This document shows positions 1 to 12,125 of a DNA stretch of 64,000 bases, one piece after another. The notes beneath the pieces are model-generated. The model searched no databases, was not told the DNA's origin, and was given only the letters and a program-made list of their open reading frames with translations. The position numbers and the translations under genes were made by a program. Each line of letters opens with the position of its first letter. The first letter of the stretch is position 1. Origin of the DNA: Loripinus fragilis (lineage: Eukaryota; Mollusca; Bivalvia; Lucinida; Lucinidae). Where the stretch lies: assembly GCA_964019695.1 (NCBI GenBank), contig OZ026515.1:140179549-140243548 (forward strand). Reading direction: 5' to 3'.

Positions 1-195
1 TCGAATCCCGTACGCCTCATTTATTATTGTAACTATTGAAAAGACTATTGTTTTTATTTTTATTTAATTTTCTCCTTTTGTTATATCGTTTCTCTTTTTT
101 AATCAGTTTGATCTCTTTGGTGACAACAACATTCTCTCGTCGGATCCTTAACACTGTACTTCAACTGTCGCCTGTCATCTAGTCAGGTTTTAAAA

Positions 196-430
196 GCTGC
201 GACATGAGATTTCCAATTAATGTGACATTTTGACACGAATAGGCACAGGTGAGCCTGTGTACCCTCCTTTTAAGAATTGAAACTAAATGCTGTTCATTCA
301 GTAAATTACCATCCATAGAATATTCAAGTGACTAGCAAAGGCTCTGATCATACTGTGCGTATGCGTATGCTGGTCTGGGCCTTTGCTTGTCGCACATACC
401 ACATTGTTGGAAATCTCATGTCTTGGCTCA
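196..430 (+). mobile_element. Hairpin MITE family M2 (GCGACATG ends), copy 1
   Basis: The left end (gctgcgacatgagatttcca) and right end (tggaaatctcatgtcttggc) are near-perfect inverted repeats. The body matches copies at 49576-49814 and 51311-51553 along its whole length. An internal block around 340-400 (gctctgatca ... gtatgctggtctg) is itself palindromic. It has no coding capacity. It is best explained as a non-autonomous terminal-inverted-repeat element; the transposase family is unknown. Confidence 0.7.
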
Positions 431-2160
431 TATATGGACCTCCTTGCTGCTCTTTAGAGAAATGCTTCGACCTGCTATAACTGATATACAAGAGCACGAG
501 TGTAGACCTATATTCGCAAACTAAATTCTAACTCAAAGCAGTCATTACATTTCAAAGAAAGCGTGAACTTACACGTTTTGTGTTTATGTGCATTTCTTTG
601 GCATGAAGACAAAGAAAAATGCAATAAAGCACCACTTTTTTTATTTTGCCGTAGCTCAATGCCAGCAAGATTACTGGGAGTGCAATGGATTGTTCAACCT
701 ATATTTTCATGGAAGAAAATGTAATACGGCAGTCACTGATACAGTTCTATCCTGAGAGCGGCATCCAAAATAACAAGTGTAATACCGTCAATATCTGTGA
801 GCACGGTACCAAATCAACAAGTGCGATTACTGATCAAGTTCTATACTGTTCCTCTGCGTTGTGTATTTTTAAGTCAATGATTAACAACCCTGAATTTTGT
901 CAATTTATTTTACAAGTCCAAAGTGGAGTGATTTATTTTTATAATTTATATAATAATTTTTAGAAACCCGACTGTCCAAAACCTTTCCCAATTTCACTCT
1001 CTTGTGTCAAGCCCAAAACTGAAATGGGGAAGGGTGCACCCCGGTTTTGAGGTATCTCCAATCCCATCATGCATTTCTCTGTTCGTAGAAGCGTATATTC
1101 CATTGGTCATCGGTAAAGGTTAGGATAGTAGAGCCATTTCGATTGGTCGAAATGAAATTCACAAATATCATGGTCAAATTAAACCCTTGCTACGCCAAAT
1201 AACCTGAACTAATTTATGTTTTTATCAATTGTCATTCTAATTACGCCAAACTATGGCAAACGTTTCCATTCTAAACACAAACAGTGCAGACCTGATCAGA
1301 CAGCTTCACCAGAAGCCAACTGTTCTGAATCTGCAGTGTATTGAAATATTGTATGGCGCAGCAAGGTTGAATATACAACCCTTTACTTGAACTTTAAAGT
1401 TTCTCATTACACCCTTCCAGCTAGCTATATAAGTGTTTATCAGAAGGCACTAAAAATGAGATGAAAGGAAGCGTGATATTTCTAATAGGTTGACCTTTGT
1501 TATCTTCCGTTTAATGAGATGTCCACTTTGGTATTTCATAACTGCAGAAATTGGGCACATACATGCCATTACATGAATAAAAAGTACCTATACACAAAAG
1601 TGTTACAAAAACATTATGGATCAGACTGCCCCTAGAAAGAAGTTGATGTGGCCTTCATCTTGCCCCATATTATTTGTGATATAGGCTTCCTAAGAACATA
1701 AGCGAACAAGATGAGCGCATTTTTTTTATTGAAAACATTACATATTTTTATTCGATAATATTACATATGTTTGTTTGCATGAATGATAAAAGATTCATTA
1801 TTAATTTTGAGTTTTATTTTCATTCTCTGCCTGACCATATGCGCTGGTAATTCCAGGAGAAATACTTTGTTGATAAAGATCTATCTAATGGCTTTATTGT
1901 GGATTGGTTTACATAAACTAACATTTATATAATGGTACCTTCTCCAGAAAGCTTCCCTGAGATTCAGGCAGTTCAGTGGCGAACTCTGAAAGAGTGCATA
2001 TCAAAGTTTACTACGCTACCCTAAAAATAATATGAACTTCTATAGTCAAATAGGAACTCCTATAGTGATAATATCAAATTATTTCTTATTCTTACATGTT
2101 AATATTATTTTTATTGAAAGCAAATGACTAGCAGTATAATTGTTACTAATTTATTTTCGA
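431..2160. other. Non-coding stretch, no gene seen
   Basis: AT-rich sequence with no recognisable domain, splice-bounded exon or RNA gene. The 92-aa open frame at 685-963 has no recognisable domain and ends in low-complexity AT, so it is not called. Confidence 0.5.
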
Positions 2161-2346
2161 TTTGATTCTTTTCGTCCCATCATCAATATTTCAGTTATAT
2201 AGGGACGGGTCTCCCTGAGTTGAACCAGTACTAAGCTAAATAAATGTGTCTTGCTCAAGGACAAAAACGCAGTGACGCCGGTGAGGCTCGAACCTGCCAC
2301 CCTTCAGTCTCGAGTCAAGCACTCTACCACTGAGCCACTGCGCTCC
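2161..2346 (-). mobile_element. tRNA-derived SINE, reverse copy
   Basis: The reverse complement begins with gggagcgcagtggctcagtg, a tRNA-like head with an A-box (TGGCTCAGTGG). It continues through a B-box (GGTTCGAGCC) and the shared body (ccttgagcaagacacattta, gtactggttcaac) to a tail of aaagaatcaaa type. It matches the copies at 11685-11895 and 60625-60824. An internal RNA polymerase III promoter is expected from the two boxes. Confidence 0.82.
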
Positions 2347-3019
2347 CAAATTGTAACTAATGAAGTCACCTATTTGTACAGTGATTTATTTTATTTTTTA
2401 TATTTATCATTTAAATTATAATAAAAACACTATATGAACTAAAACGACAAATGGATATAAATTGCTGCCATTTGAAGGCTCACTTATTGGAAAAATGATG
2501 AATATAATCCTAAGTAATATAAAGCATATTGCAGAAAAAAACTGATTGAAGCGTGGGTGATGAAGAGGAATATACTCGAACTTAAAGCTCATAAAGCGTC
2601 ATAGAAGTTTTTTTATCAAATATGTTATCAGCATTTAAAGAACTGCTTATTTTATTAGTCAAATTACTTTTCTTAAGGCTAAATGATATTGTTTATCTGA
2701 AGCGTAATAATTCAGTCCACATTTGACAACCTTCATGCCTATCCCTTGTGTACTCATCTAGTTGTATCTAAAGCATTCCAATTTGGACTGATTTAATGTG
2801 AAGAATAAATTTTAAAAAAGCAGCATATTTGATTTTGGTACTTATTGCAGTGTCACAATAAAGGCTCAGTCGAGCAAATGCAAATGTGTAGATTTGCCAG
2901 TCATCGCTGCTCCAATACACACTATTTTAAATTAACTTTTAATGTCACCTGGTCAAGTTTAGTCTTTCTAGGTGCTTGATTGTATTAATTCCTGATCTTT
3001 GCCCTCTTTCCTACATTCA
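2347..3019. other. Non-coding stretch with a PLE tail fragment at its end
   Basis: No gene is seen. The last 50 bases (about 2970-3015) match the extreme 3' end of the Penelope-like tails found elsewhere (cttgattgtattaattcctg, then a pyrimidine-rich stretch), so the terminus of one PLE copy lies here. Confidence 0.5.
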
Positions 3020-3622
3020 AAATGAATAAGAACACTCAATGATGTATAACTTAAAGCAAAGACTAGTCATTAAATGGAATTTATTAAAGTAAGTAATGTA
3101 CGTTACATAGTATAAAACAAACAACAGAATGGTAATTTACACCAGATTTTTTTCAAATATCACCTTACTCAAATCTTTATTAACAGAATGGTGTTTAAAT
3201 GCTTACAGATATTATTACATGCTCAATTTAAATGAAAAGGTCTTTACCTTATAAAATATACTATTCAGGATCATTTAGAGTCAACATACTCAGCAGCTTA
3301 TAACACTTACAATAGTTGTGTTATAAGTAAGCTATTTGCAGTTTTGAATATACCAGTTAATTGTCTTTATGGTCATTATATTGTGATCTAAAATACACTT
3401 TAAAAAATTTTCAAATGAAAGTATCAAATGAAAGTGTTAAGAAATAAATGAATGGTTTTATAGGGTGTAGTTCATGAATATAACGTATTTAAGTAATGTA
3501 AGTAACGTTATTAACACTCTTCTGTTGGGATAAAACACTTTTAGAAGCCATCTCGCAATAATATTGATCACATACAAGCTTGAAAACAAGTATGTAACTA
3601 TGTCTAAGAATATTTTAGCATT

Positions 3623-4455
3623 TTCGTACTGGCTTGATTGTCGTACTGTTCGGACGTGTTTTTTTCTTGCTCTTCAAAATTCCAAATTATCAGTAAAATT
3701 GGGCTTATATTTTATTCCCTTTTACTGGTTTTAATGGGATATGCGCTTTAGATGTTATTTGTAAACTACTTCTTATTTAAGAAGGATAATTATATCCGTA
3801 TTTTGTAAAATGCCTTAGCGAAAAATATTTTGTTAAGCCACGTGGGCCAACCGCCATGTTGTTGTCTAATGTTCCAACATCTGGCTTTAGTGCCTGGCTT
3901 ATGTTTTTATCTGCGACTGGCATTCAATCTAGTAACCTGAGTGTTACATTATTGTAAAAGAAGTGGTTTCTCTACATCTTAGCGCTTTATTTGAATGTAA
4001 TCAATTTTCGGACTTTTCTTTCTTTTTTAGTGGGTGAGGGGTTTTCCGAGCACGTGCGACTTTTGGGGTTCTTGCTGAGAACAGTGTTGTTCTATGACGC
4101 ATACGCTGAGGCTCCTGTGTAAATTTAGTCTAGCTGATGATGCAGTGTACCCCTCCAGCTTCAAAGCGGCTTGTTCTGGTTTGTCTGTTCCGAGCAAGCT
4201 CGCCGTGGTTCTTTTCTCCAGGCACTCCGGCTTCTTTCCACAAGGTAAAAAAAGACTCCGACCGTTACGCTGGCATGACCTATTCGTGTCCAGTGTACGG
4301 TTTGGAAACTCACATTAAACCCCACTAGTTTTTTGGGAGTTTTTTGACCGTACAATGGTCTCGGGGTGTCAGATGCTAGCGTGGCGGGCCTCTCCCAGGC
4401 TTTGGGAGTTTGAGCCTTCTCAGGCTGGATCCCTAATACAACAACAACAACAATT
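3623..4455 (+). mobile_element. Retroelement-like insertion with (CAA)n tail
   Basis: This 833-bp block interrupts the duplicated sequence. The partner at 38641-38652 reads agcattggcatc without it, which gives the empty site. The insert ends in (acaacaacaa)n directly before the resumed flank, the usual 3' hallmark of a target-primed retroelement. ATT occurs at both junctions and may be a short target duplication. Reading frames inside (such as 4094-4318) show no recognisable domain. Confidence 0.6.
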
Positions 4456-4680
4456 GGCATCAAAATAGTATTTATTATTTCAGGGAAACATATGTAATTG
4501 TGATGTAACATGATAACGCTGAACTCAAAGGGCTTACATGTCTTATTCTGTGGCATATACATTGTAGTATTAGGAAATTATATCCGCCAAAACGCCCCCC
4601 TGGGGGAACAGAGTCTATAGCCATTCCAAGATCTAAAATGTTTGTCCTTGTCAAAAAGGGACAATACATAAATCTGTAAT

Positions 4681-6069
4681 ACAAGAGGCGTTTCATGTTT
4701 ATTTGAAGAAATTTGAAATTGCGGTTACTCATTTATTTCCCATTATGTTTTGTAATAATTAATTTACATAGGTGTGTCTGATCTCCAGAAACAGGCAATT
4801 ACCAAGAAAATAGATCTAAGGTTTAGTTGCTGGTTTGAAACAGTCTCTGAAGATGAGCAGTCAAATTTAAGCGTTTCAAAATGCTGTTTGAAGCAAAATG
4901 TCCTGAATTGTTCTCAAACGATATCTTTTAAAAAAATATTTTTCTCTTGGAACCTTTTATATATTGTACATAAATTAATAAAGTATTTTCTGTTAGAAAA
5001 TAGTATTACAGTTGGGAATTTACTTTTTAGAAGCAACTCACATTTTAGGGTTCACAGTTTCCAAAGCAGCACTAAATTGTATGCAAAATACATGAATGTA
5101 ATATTTGGCGATCAGTTCTTTCGGTGATATATACTTACAGCCAATCCAGGGAGATACCCATACAGGCCATTATGAAAGTTTCTTCCAAATCTCTTAATTA
5201 TCTACTAATATTCTTTTCAAATTCAATGGTAGGCAGGAAAGTTGACTCTTAACTTTTGAAAAAAAACATTAGAGCTGAGTCCATTTATCTTCATTTCAAT
5301 CTTCAAGTATAATATGTACGTCACATGTGACCATACAAGGAACCTGTTGGACATGAAACTATTTGTCTAGGTTCTATTAAGAAGAGATTATGGACATAGA
5401 TTGATGAAGAGAAGAGAAAACTACCAACAAAATTATTTCTCAAGTATTCAAGGGAGTTATAAACCTACCCCTAGCCTAACCAAATTTCATTGTTATATCA
5501 ACACCTTATGATAAGTTGAAGAAACACATATAAAAATCTTTTCTCTATGCTTGCCAGTTAAATTTATAATCCTTCAATGGGTATGAATAGTAAGTTCATA
5601 GTTTGACAAGAGGTTAAGAAGAAACTTTCATAATGTTTTACACGCATCTCTGGATTAGCTGTAAAATATCTAAGAACTTGAGTCGGCTGTGAGGTTTGAG
5701 AATTTGTCTTTCACATTTCTTCCAGGATACATTTTATACATGGAATACCCGTTTGGGAACTTGTATGGTAAAACTTATTAAGCCCAGTTGTCAAGCAAAA
5801 ACAGGCACATAGATGCTCTTTTTCATTTGAATAAAAGACTGAATGTTCCTCTAAACTTTAAACAAATTGCACACTTAGATTATGCATTTCTACGAAGGTA
5901 CACTCGTTTTAGCTCTTAAAATCATTTAAAGGGGGTGGGCGTGTATTTCGGGTCGCAGTGTTATGGTTATGGTTAAAAATGTCATTTCGTCTATTTTGCT
6001 TTTTTTTTAATTTATATGCAACCGCAAAAAGTGAAATTCCCATCTGTTCAAATAAACATGAAATAGGTC
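4681..6069. other. Segment absent from the duplicate; no gene seen
   Basis: This 1.4-kb part of copy 1 is missing at 38.87 kb. No terminal repeats are evident, so it is undecided whether it was inserted here or deleted from the partner; a short AT microhomology at the junction would allow a deletion. The open frame at 4774-5127 has no recognisable domain. Confidence 0.4.
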
Positions 6070-6305
6070 TCATATTAGCCTTAATCTATTTCATGAAACG
6101 AACAATGAGCGCGATATTGGTAATATTTCATGTTCATGATCATTTTCATTCCATGGATGTGATCATCGTTTTTCATATAGTGTGCACGATCATTTCTAAC
6201 AGCAACTACAAATGATTAGAACGGGCCATATGTAACCAAAATCTTTGACAGATATGTGTTTCGGTATGGCGTTAGAACATGTTCCTAGCAAGACAATGAG
6301 TTAAA

Positions 6306-8112
6306 TCTCACTAAAACTAGTGCATGAGAGATTTTCGTCTGAATTCGTGGATTCGCGTTCCTGATCAAAAGGTCACGTGGATTCCCCACACTGATAGTGC
6401 CGTACCGGATCAGCCGGTAAGGATTATAAAGGCTTATCCGAAACGACACTTTCCGCAGATGCCCAACTTTGGTACGTTTTCGTACGTCAATGATCGATTT
6501 CTTCAAGTTGCGTATTCCTACGCTGGCCTGAGCCCTGTAAGTGAATACAAAGATTTTTATGGACTACGTTCCTTGACTTCTAATGTTACCTCCCTTATCG
6601 GACAGAATAACTGAAAGCCCTGTCAAAAAACAAAAAATTATTGTTGATGTTTCAAAGTGATAAAGAACACTATGAGTCAAGTACATTGATAAGAGCTACG
6701 TTCGTGCAAACATACCGCATGCACCGCAAATTTATTTAGGACACTTGTTTAACCTGTGCTGGATTATGATGGAGTTTTTATGCGTTTGTTTTTCAATTTG
6801 AGTTGAAACGTTTGAAAATAGGTATCTAAAAATTATCATCTTCTGTGTAAAGTCGTCGGTTCCAAAAAAGACGGAACTTCAGATAGTCACAAGCTGAAGT
6901 TACGTTCTTTGGCAACTGAACAGACGAAGTACTTAGACTTGTGCAATTGTTTCAGTTAAGTTTTATCCTGATTATACTATTATATTATAGATATATACAT
7001 TTTCTCTTCTCTAATACCCCAATGAAAGCTAAAACTGCAAACAGTTTGAATGAGTCTAAGTGCTATTAGAGAGAGTATGAGGTATTGGCTGAGTATAGGC
7101 ACATTTCAACTGCTTGGGCGGTTTCCAGTCTAATGAAGTACATGATGTCCCGGATCTTACATGTTCCGTGTAAAAATCTATCATAAAGGTTGAAAGTGCA
7201 CTTCCGGTTTCGCATGCGCAGATGATAGACAGTCCGGAAATGTTTCTTTACCATGATTCTTTATGTTACAAGGAATCTGGTTGAATTGCATTGTCAGTCT
7301 GCATGCATAATCTGATCCGGGACGACGTTTTCCTCTAAGAACTGTGAAAGGTTGTGTTTCAAGATATTTTTTAGTCTTTAACCTATTACCAAACAATAAC
7401 GGCATTGCTGTAGACGACTCTAGAAATTACTGTGAGAAAAGGACCTTTCCCACAATGATTTCGACACTTGCAGAACAGTATCTGCCAAAGTTAACGCAAT
7501 TTTAAATGTCTGCAAACTCTTTCAATTTGGAACAGTTGAAAAATTCAGTATGTGCAGCCCGCACAGGCTGATCCGGGACAACATTTTCAGCTTTGATGTT
7601 ACAGAGATATACAGAGGAATCCTTCACAAAACGGAAGACAGACTGTAGAAGATAAGTTACGCGTCAGATTGCACAAGCCCAATCGCGACGACACTTTACG
7701 GATATGTCAAAAGGTACGTTTCCGAAAGGCAAGGTTACTTGCGCATTTTAGTAGTACTTTAATAATGTGATAATGTGACAGCGATTTACTTCCAAAAGGG
7801 CGTAACTTCAACTTGTAACAGGCAGAAGGTACTTCAATTTGGAACTTAACCGACGACATGTTTACTTCAGGCATTTATCAGCCAAAACGAGTTAAGTTCA
7901 CCAATTTGGTCTTTTTTGTGTCCCATCCCCATTTTAACATGTAAACAATGTATTTTCTAACACTTTAAGGTTTATAAGTTTAGTTTAGGTAGACCTAAAT
8001 AATACCTTCTTCAAATATACTCAACAAAAAATCCAATACCTCTTCTTTGCTAGCATTTTGAATACTTTTTTACAAACTGAAAAAGACGTTGAGAGACAGG
8101 CGTATGAGACAT
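6306..8112. repeat. Gene-free stretch with dispersed short repeats
   Basis: Contains fragments of a dispersed repeat with a cttatccg-aaacgacactttccgc / gatccgggacgacgtttt core at about 6433-6465, 7296-7330, 7556-7610 and 7668-7710; the same core recurs at 36236-36290. Two copies of the ACGTAACTTCAGC hairpin family lie near 6860-6935 and 7785-7855. The 96-aa open frame at 6324-6614 overlaps one of these repeats and is not called a gene. Confidence 0.5.
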
Positions 8113-8118
8113 ATTATT

Positions 8119-8161
<43 letters not shown>

Positions 8162-8179
8162 TTCATTTATTTATTTAAT
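8113..8179 (+). repeat. (ATTT)n microsatellite
   Basis: Uninterrupted TTTA/ATTT tetranucleotide repeats with single-base variants near the right end (attcatttatttattt). Confidence 0.95.
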
Positions 8180-11009
8180 TTGTTATTAGGACAGTATTTA
8201 GAGTTGCATTTGAACACTACTATGTACTACATGTTATAAACTATTTGATTGGCAAGTCACTTTGTATGTGATATTCTAATGAGTACCAACATGATTGAAG
8301 AAATTGAAAACGCTATCACCATTACAGTTTAGTTACTTGGTAATAAAAAAAGAAAAAGAAAAAAGAAAACAGCAGGTATAAAGGTGTCTATATATCCGTA
8401 TTTATTTATAAATAAATTACACCAATCAAAACCTATCGATAAGGTACATTCAGTTGTACTTCTATCTCCTCTGTCATGTTGGTTCTCGTTTCTAATAAAA
8501 TATTGTTCCATCGTTAGATATTGTTATGCTTAAATTGTGATACATATATTGTACAGATGTAATTCTGAATAAAAAGTAAATAACAAAAAAAAAGTTAAGG
8601 TTTATGTGTTAACAATTAAGCAAAAGAAATTCATTGGAAACGGCCAATAGTCATTCCTTCGACGTTTATCAACAGCAAGACCCTCAAAAATGCCAAAAAA
8701 TGCAGTCCCATTGTCATAGTATGTAATTTTAAGAATGTTTTATGCTCAAATGGTGGTTGTTATAGGCAGTTTTCAACTTTATTTTATTGACACACATATA
8801 TACCTTTCATTTAATGTCCCCCATTTGATTGATAAGTGCAAAACAAATTTTTTTGTTGTATAGATGATTAATGTCCCAAAATCTAATGTGAATTACGTAA
8901 CCAATCAAACCATCTCACAAATAATAAACCATGCATGTTAAGCTCACATCAAGCATCTCTTTGTCAAGAGGATTAATATGTGCATGGACAAATAGAGCGA
9001 ATTTGGGGAAACGTTTGTTAATTTTTCGCAGATGTAAAGATATCTGAGGTTGTCTAAAAAATCTGCAGTTTTGTGAATTACGTTACCCTATGTGTATTAT
9101 TTGTATAAGAAGAGGTACTGACATTGCAATTGACGCCAATGTAAGAACTATAGCCTAACTATATAACGAACCATACGAGAACTTTACAAGAAGTTGTTTG
9201 CTTAGAAAAAAATAAGTGGAAACATAAATTTGTGAATTACGTTACTGTGAATTAGGTTACTTTAATTTTACTAAAATCAAAATACCTCTCTAAATGCATA
9301 CACTAGCTGAAACAAAATGTTTGTTTTTTTATCAAAGCAAATCTTTCGCAGTTAATAAAGATCAATTTAAACCATATTACAGTTGTCATTTTACTTTAAC
9401 AAGGATATACCTATATGCTCTGGGTACATCAACTTCCCTGTTCATGTAACTACAAAGATACTCATTATATCAACACAACATATGCAAAGTAATCTGTTTG
9501 AAAAACAAAATCGAATAGTGTAAATCTCTAAGGGATTGTTCGTATGGTTTTTGAAATGAGCTGGATTAAACATAGGTAACGTAATTTACAAGTAGGTAAC
9601 GTAATTCTCATTCTACAAAAACCCAGATTAGTCCAATCAAAGGGCCAAAGGCAACAAATCGGCGGTGATTTTAAGTTTCTGACTTGTTGTTCAATGTTAT
9701 TTTCTCTTTTTCAAACCATTTTATCCAGTTGCTGCTACCGCAGGAGGTTTATTGGTGAGTTTATGTGTATACTTTGAAATTGGCACTCTTGCTTTTGCAT
9801 CCTGGTCCATTCCCGTTGATCATAGTGACCTCAAATGTTAACATGACTTACTATGTTGATAGCTTCTATGGTTAATATGATAGATATCCTAGTTAACATG
9901 AATTTATAACTTCTTATCTTCAACTGAATAGAGCAAATTGGCGATGTGAATTACGTTACCATGAACATTTTGCCATTTTTCTGTGAAGGGCGTATCTTTG
10001 TAAATGATGCACACTTTGTTTTTTTTGCAATATATGTACATGAAAAGGCATTTATTGAAGTTAGATTATTAATTCTGCATTGTCTTAGTTTGTAGTGAGC
10101 CACAAGAAGTTTTCAAATATACTAAAACAAAAAAGAAACGTCCGATTTTCATGGTACTGTATCATTCGATCCTGTTAAGATGTCGCAACAAAAATAAAAC
10201 CAAAATGTTTATCAAACGTCGGACACACAAAAATTGGTAATTATTTGATTTTATTCTCTTATCTTGAAGGGTTATTGGGCCTAATGTGCACACAGCTTTT
10301 TCCATTATCATCAGAAAGTTATTCATCAAAACGTGAAACATTTTACGTTAAATGGCAGCCAGGATCGTCAGACGATGAAAAACATCTAAAAATCCCAAGT
10401 CTGCTTATTGAACGAGCGAAATTGCAGTTCAAAACCTTTAATTTACGAAAATACCTGAAATTACCTCCCTTTGAATTAAACAAATAACAATTTAAGATCT
10501 TCCAAAGCTCCTTAACCTAACATTATTTTGAGACCGTTTTTATTTTAACGTATTGCGTTTGTTTATGACAACAATTACACAAAAGAGAACAACATAAACT
10601 GTGGCTGAAGTCATGCATCAAAGGTTTACTAAATCTGTGTTTATACCCCACCCCTTACTCTAAAATCATCCGAAAATTTCCATTATCAATTGCTTTGATG
10701 CTGACTAGTCTTCATTAATGTTGAAATGCTTGTGATGACGAAAAGCATGAGAAGAATGACTGTAGAAAGTATTTTTATGATCAATCGCCACAAAAATATG
10801 GGACCGGCCGGGATCGAAATAGCGACCCCTAAATTTATGTATTCAAAAGAAAGTAACGTATTAAACAGTAACTAAAGGTACCTAAATGTGTTAAAAACTG
10901 TTAGTCATTTATTTTCAATTACAAGATAATATTGCTTTGTAATAAGGGAATAATTTTGATATTTACACTAAAGCAGTTCCTATTTTTATTTTATAGTGAC
11001 ATAGTAAAC
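8180..11009. other. Gene-free stretch with a recurrent GTGAATTACGTTACC motif
   Basis: No exon or RNA gene is recognised. Seven copies of a 14-15-bp motif are spread over 1.07 kb: + strand at 8888-8902, 9073-9087, 9232-9245, 9247-9260 and 9946-9960; - strand at 9575-9589 and 9595-9609. The core TTACGTTAC/TTACGTAAC resembles the binding consensus of PAR and E4BP4-type bZIP factors (TTAYGTAA), which is established for that family; a regulatory role here is only inferred. The 80-aa open frame at 10245-10487 is not recognised. Confidence 0.45.
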
Positions 11010-11500
11010 TATGCAATTGCAGGGTAACGTCCGAACCCATAAAGAGCTAACTTGCATTATGTTCTAGCTTATATAATGTGGGTTTTAGAAAACCATAGTG
11101 TACAACACTCTTCCAAGGAAATATTTTGGCAGCACATGGTCTAGTGATTGCACAGGGCTTAATAGTAGTTTATTTGAAATAAAGTATCGTATATAACTGC
11201 AATATAGTATGCATATGTTGCTTTTAAGCATACTGGCTATTTGCTGCATTTAATTAACTGTTTTAAGACAATCAGCATGTGGATAAATAAAAATCATGTG
11301 TAGCTTTATATTTGAACAATAGGATTTGGAGATGTTTTAGGGTAATATAGTAACATAGCTGTTACACGGTAACGCCCCGACTGCCAGATAGCCAACATGT
11401 ATCATTTTGCATCTTATATAACGTAGTTTTAGAAAATCATAGTGTACAAAACTCCCCCTGGGGGAGTCTATTAGCAGCTCATGGTCTAAAACGTTACCGC
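11010..11500. repeat. Two copies of a dispersed CCCCCTGGGGG-type repeat
   Basis: 11010-11160 and 11340-11500 are diverged copies of one unit: agggtaacg, gctaac, cttatataa, ttttagaaaa, catagtgtacaaaactc, cagctcatggtcta. The same unit, with the CCCCCTGGGGG box better preserved, recurs at about 4520-4640 and 38690-38840. Confidence 0.6.
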
Positions 11501-11684
11501 AATATATGTTTGAGTGTGCACATGTATTTTTGGGCCTGGTCTCCTTGATCAAGTTTTACTATGCAGTTGGCAGGTTACCATTCTTTTCGTTTTAAGCTAT
11601 CTAGAAGCGGTAAAAGTTATATTGAATGCCAGCACCGAGCAGTACCGCGCAATTTCGAGTTAAAATATTTCCAGGAAACTATAA

Positions 11685-11895
11685 GGGAGCGCATTGGTTC
11701 AGTGGTAGAGTGCTTGACTCAAGACAGAGGGGCGCGGGTTCGAGCCTCACTGGCGTCACTGCGTTGTGGTCCTTGAGCAAGACACATTTATTCTAGCTTA
11801 GTACTGGTTCAACCCAGGAAGACCGGTCCCTGTTTAACTGAAACATTGTTGATGTGACATAAAGAATCTAATCAAACAAAAAAAAAACAACAACA
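11685..11895 (+). mobile_element. tRNA-derived SINE, forward copy
   Basis: Starts gggagcgcattggttcagtg, with the A-box slightly decayed, then the B-box (GGTTCGAGCC) at about 11739. The body continues ccttgagcaagacacattta, gtactggttcaacccagg and gaagaccggtccc, and ends in an A-rich tail (aaaaaaaaaacaacaacag). Homologous to 60625-60824. Confidence 0.85.
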
Positions 11896-12004
11896 GGAAA
11901 CTATAAAGTTATCGCGGTATTTGTTGACTCAGATTGATATTTTGTATCTTGTGGCAGAAATATGTCACCATGAAACCAAAATCGGAATTTCGTCGGTTCA
12001 GTTC

Positions 12005-12060
12005 TCAAGGACGTAACCTTATTTTTTGACAATCTAAAGTTACGTCCTTTTGGAAATATA
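12005..12060. repeat. ACGTAAC/GTTACGT hairpin repeat upstream of exon 1
   Basis: aaggacgtaacctta and taaagttacgtccttttgg form an imperfect inverted repeat, a member of the same family as the hairpin in intron 1 at 12797-12841. It sits about 65 bp upstream of the exon 1 ATG. Confidence 0.55.
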
Positions 12061-12125
12061 CCGACGATTTGAATTGAAGTTCCAAAGATTGCAGTGTCGT
12101 ACTTGTTATTTACAGCGTGTACAAG

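Larger units (their letters stand above)
3020..6305. repeat. Segmental duplication, copy 1 (partner at 38045-39098)
   Basis: Three blocks are collinear with the region near 38 kb: 3020-3622 with 38045-38646, 4456-4680 with 38647-38866, and 6070-6305 with 38868-39098. Shared landmarks in order are the tract around acattcaatgatgtata, the CCCCCTGGGGGAACAG block and the ttccatggatgtgatca block. Copy 1 holds two extra segments (3623-4455 and about 4681-6069) that are missing at 38 kb. The copies differ by frequent substitutions, so the duplication is old. Confidence 0.75.

Noticed and set aside
6324..6614. 96-residue frame as a gene
   Set aside because: No recognised domain; overlaps a dispersed repeat fragment also found at 7556 and 36236; no splice context.
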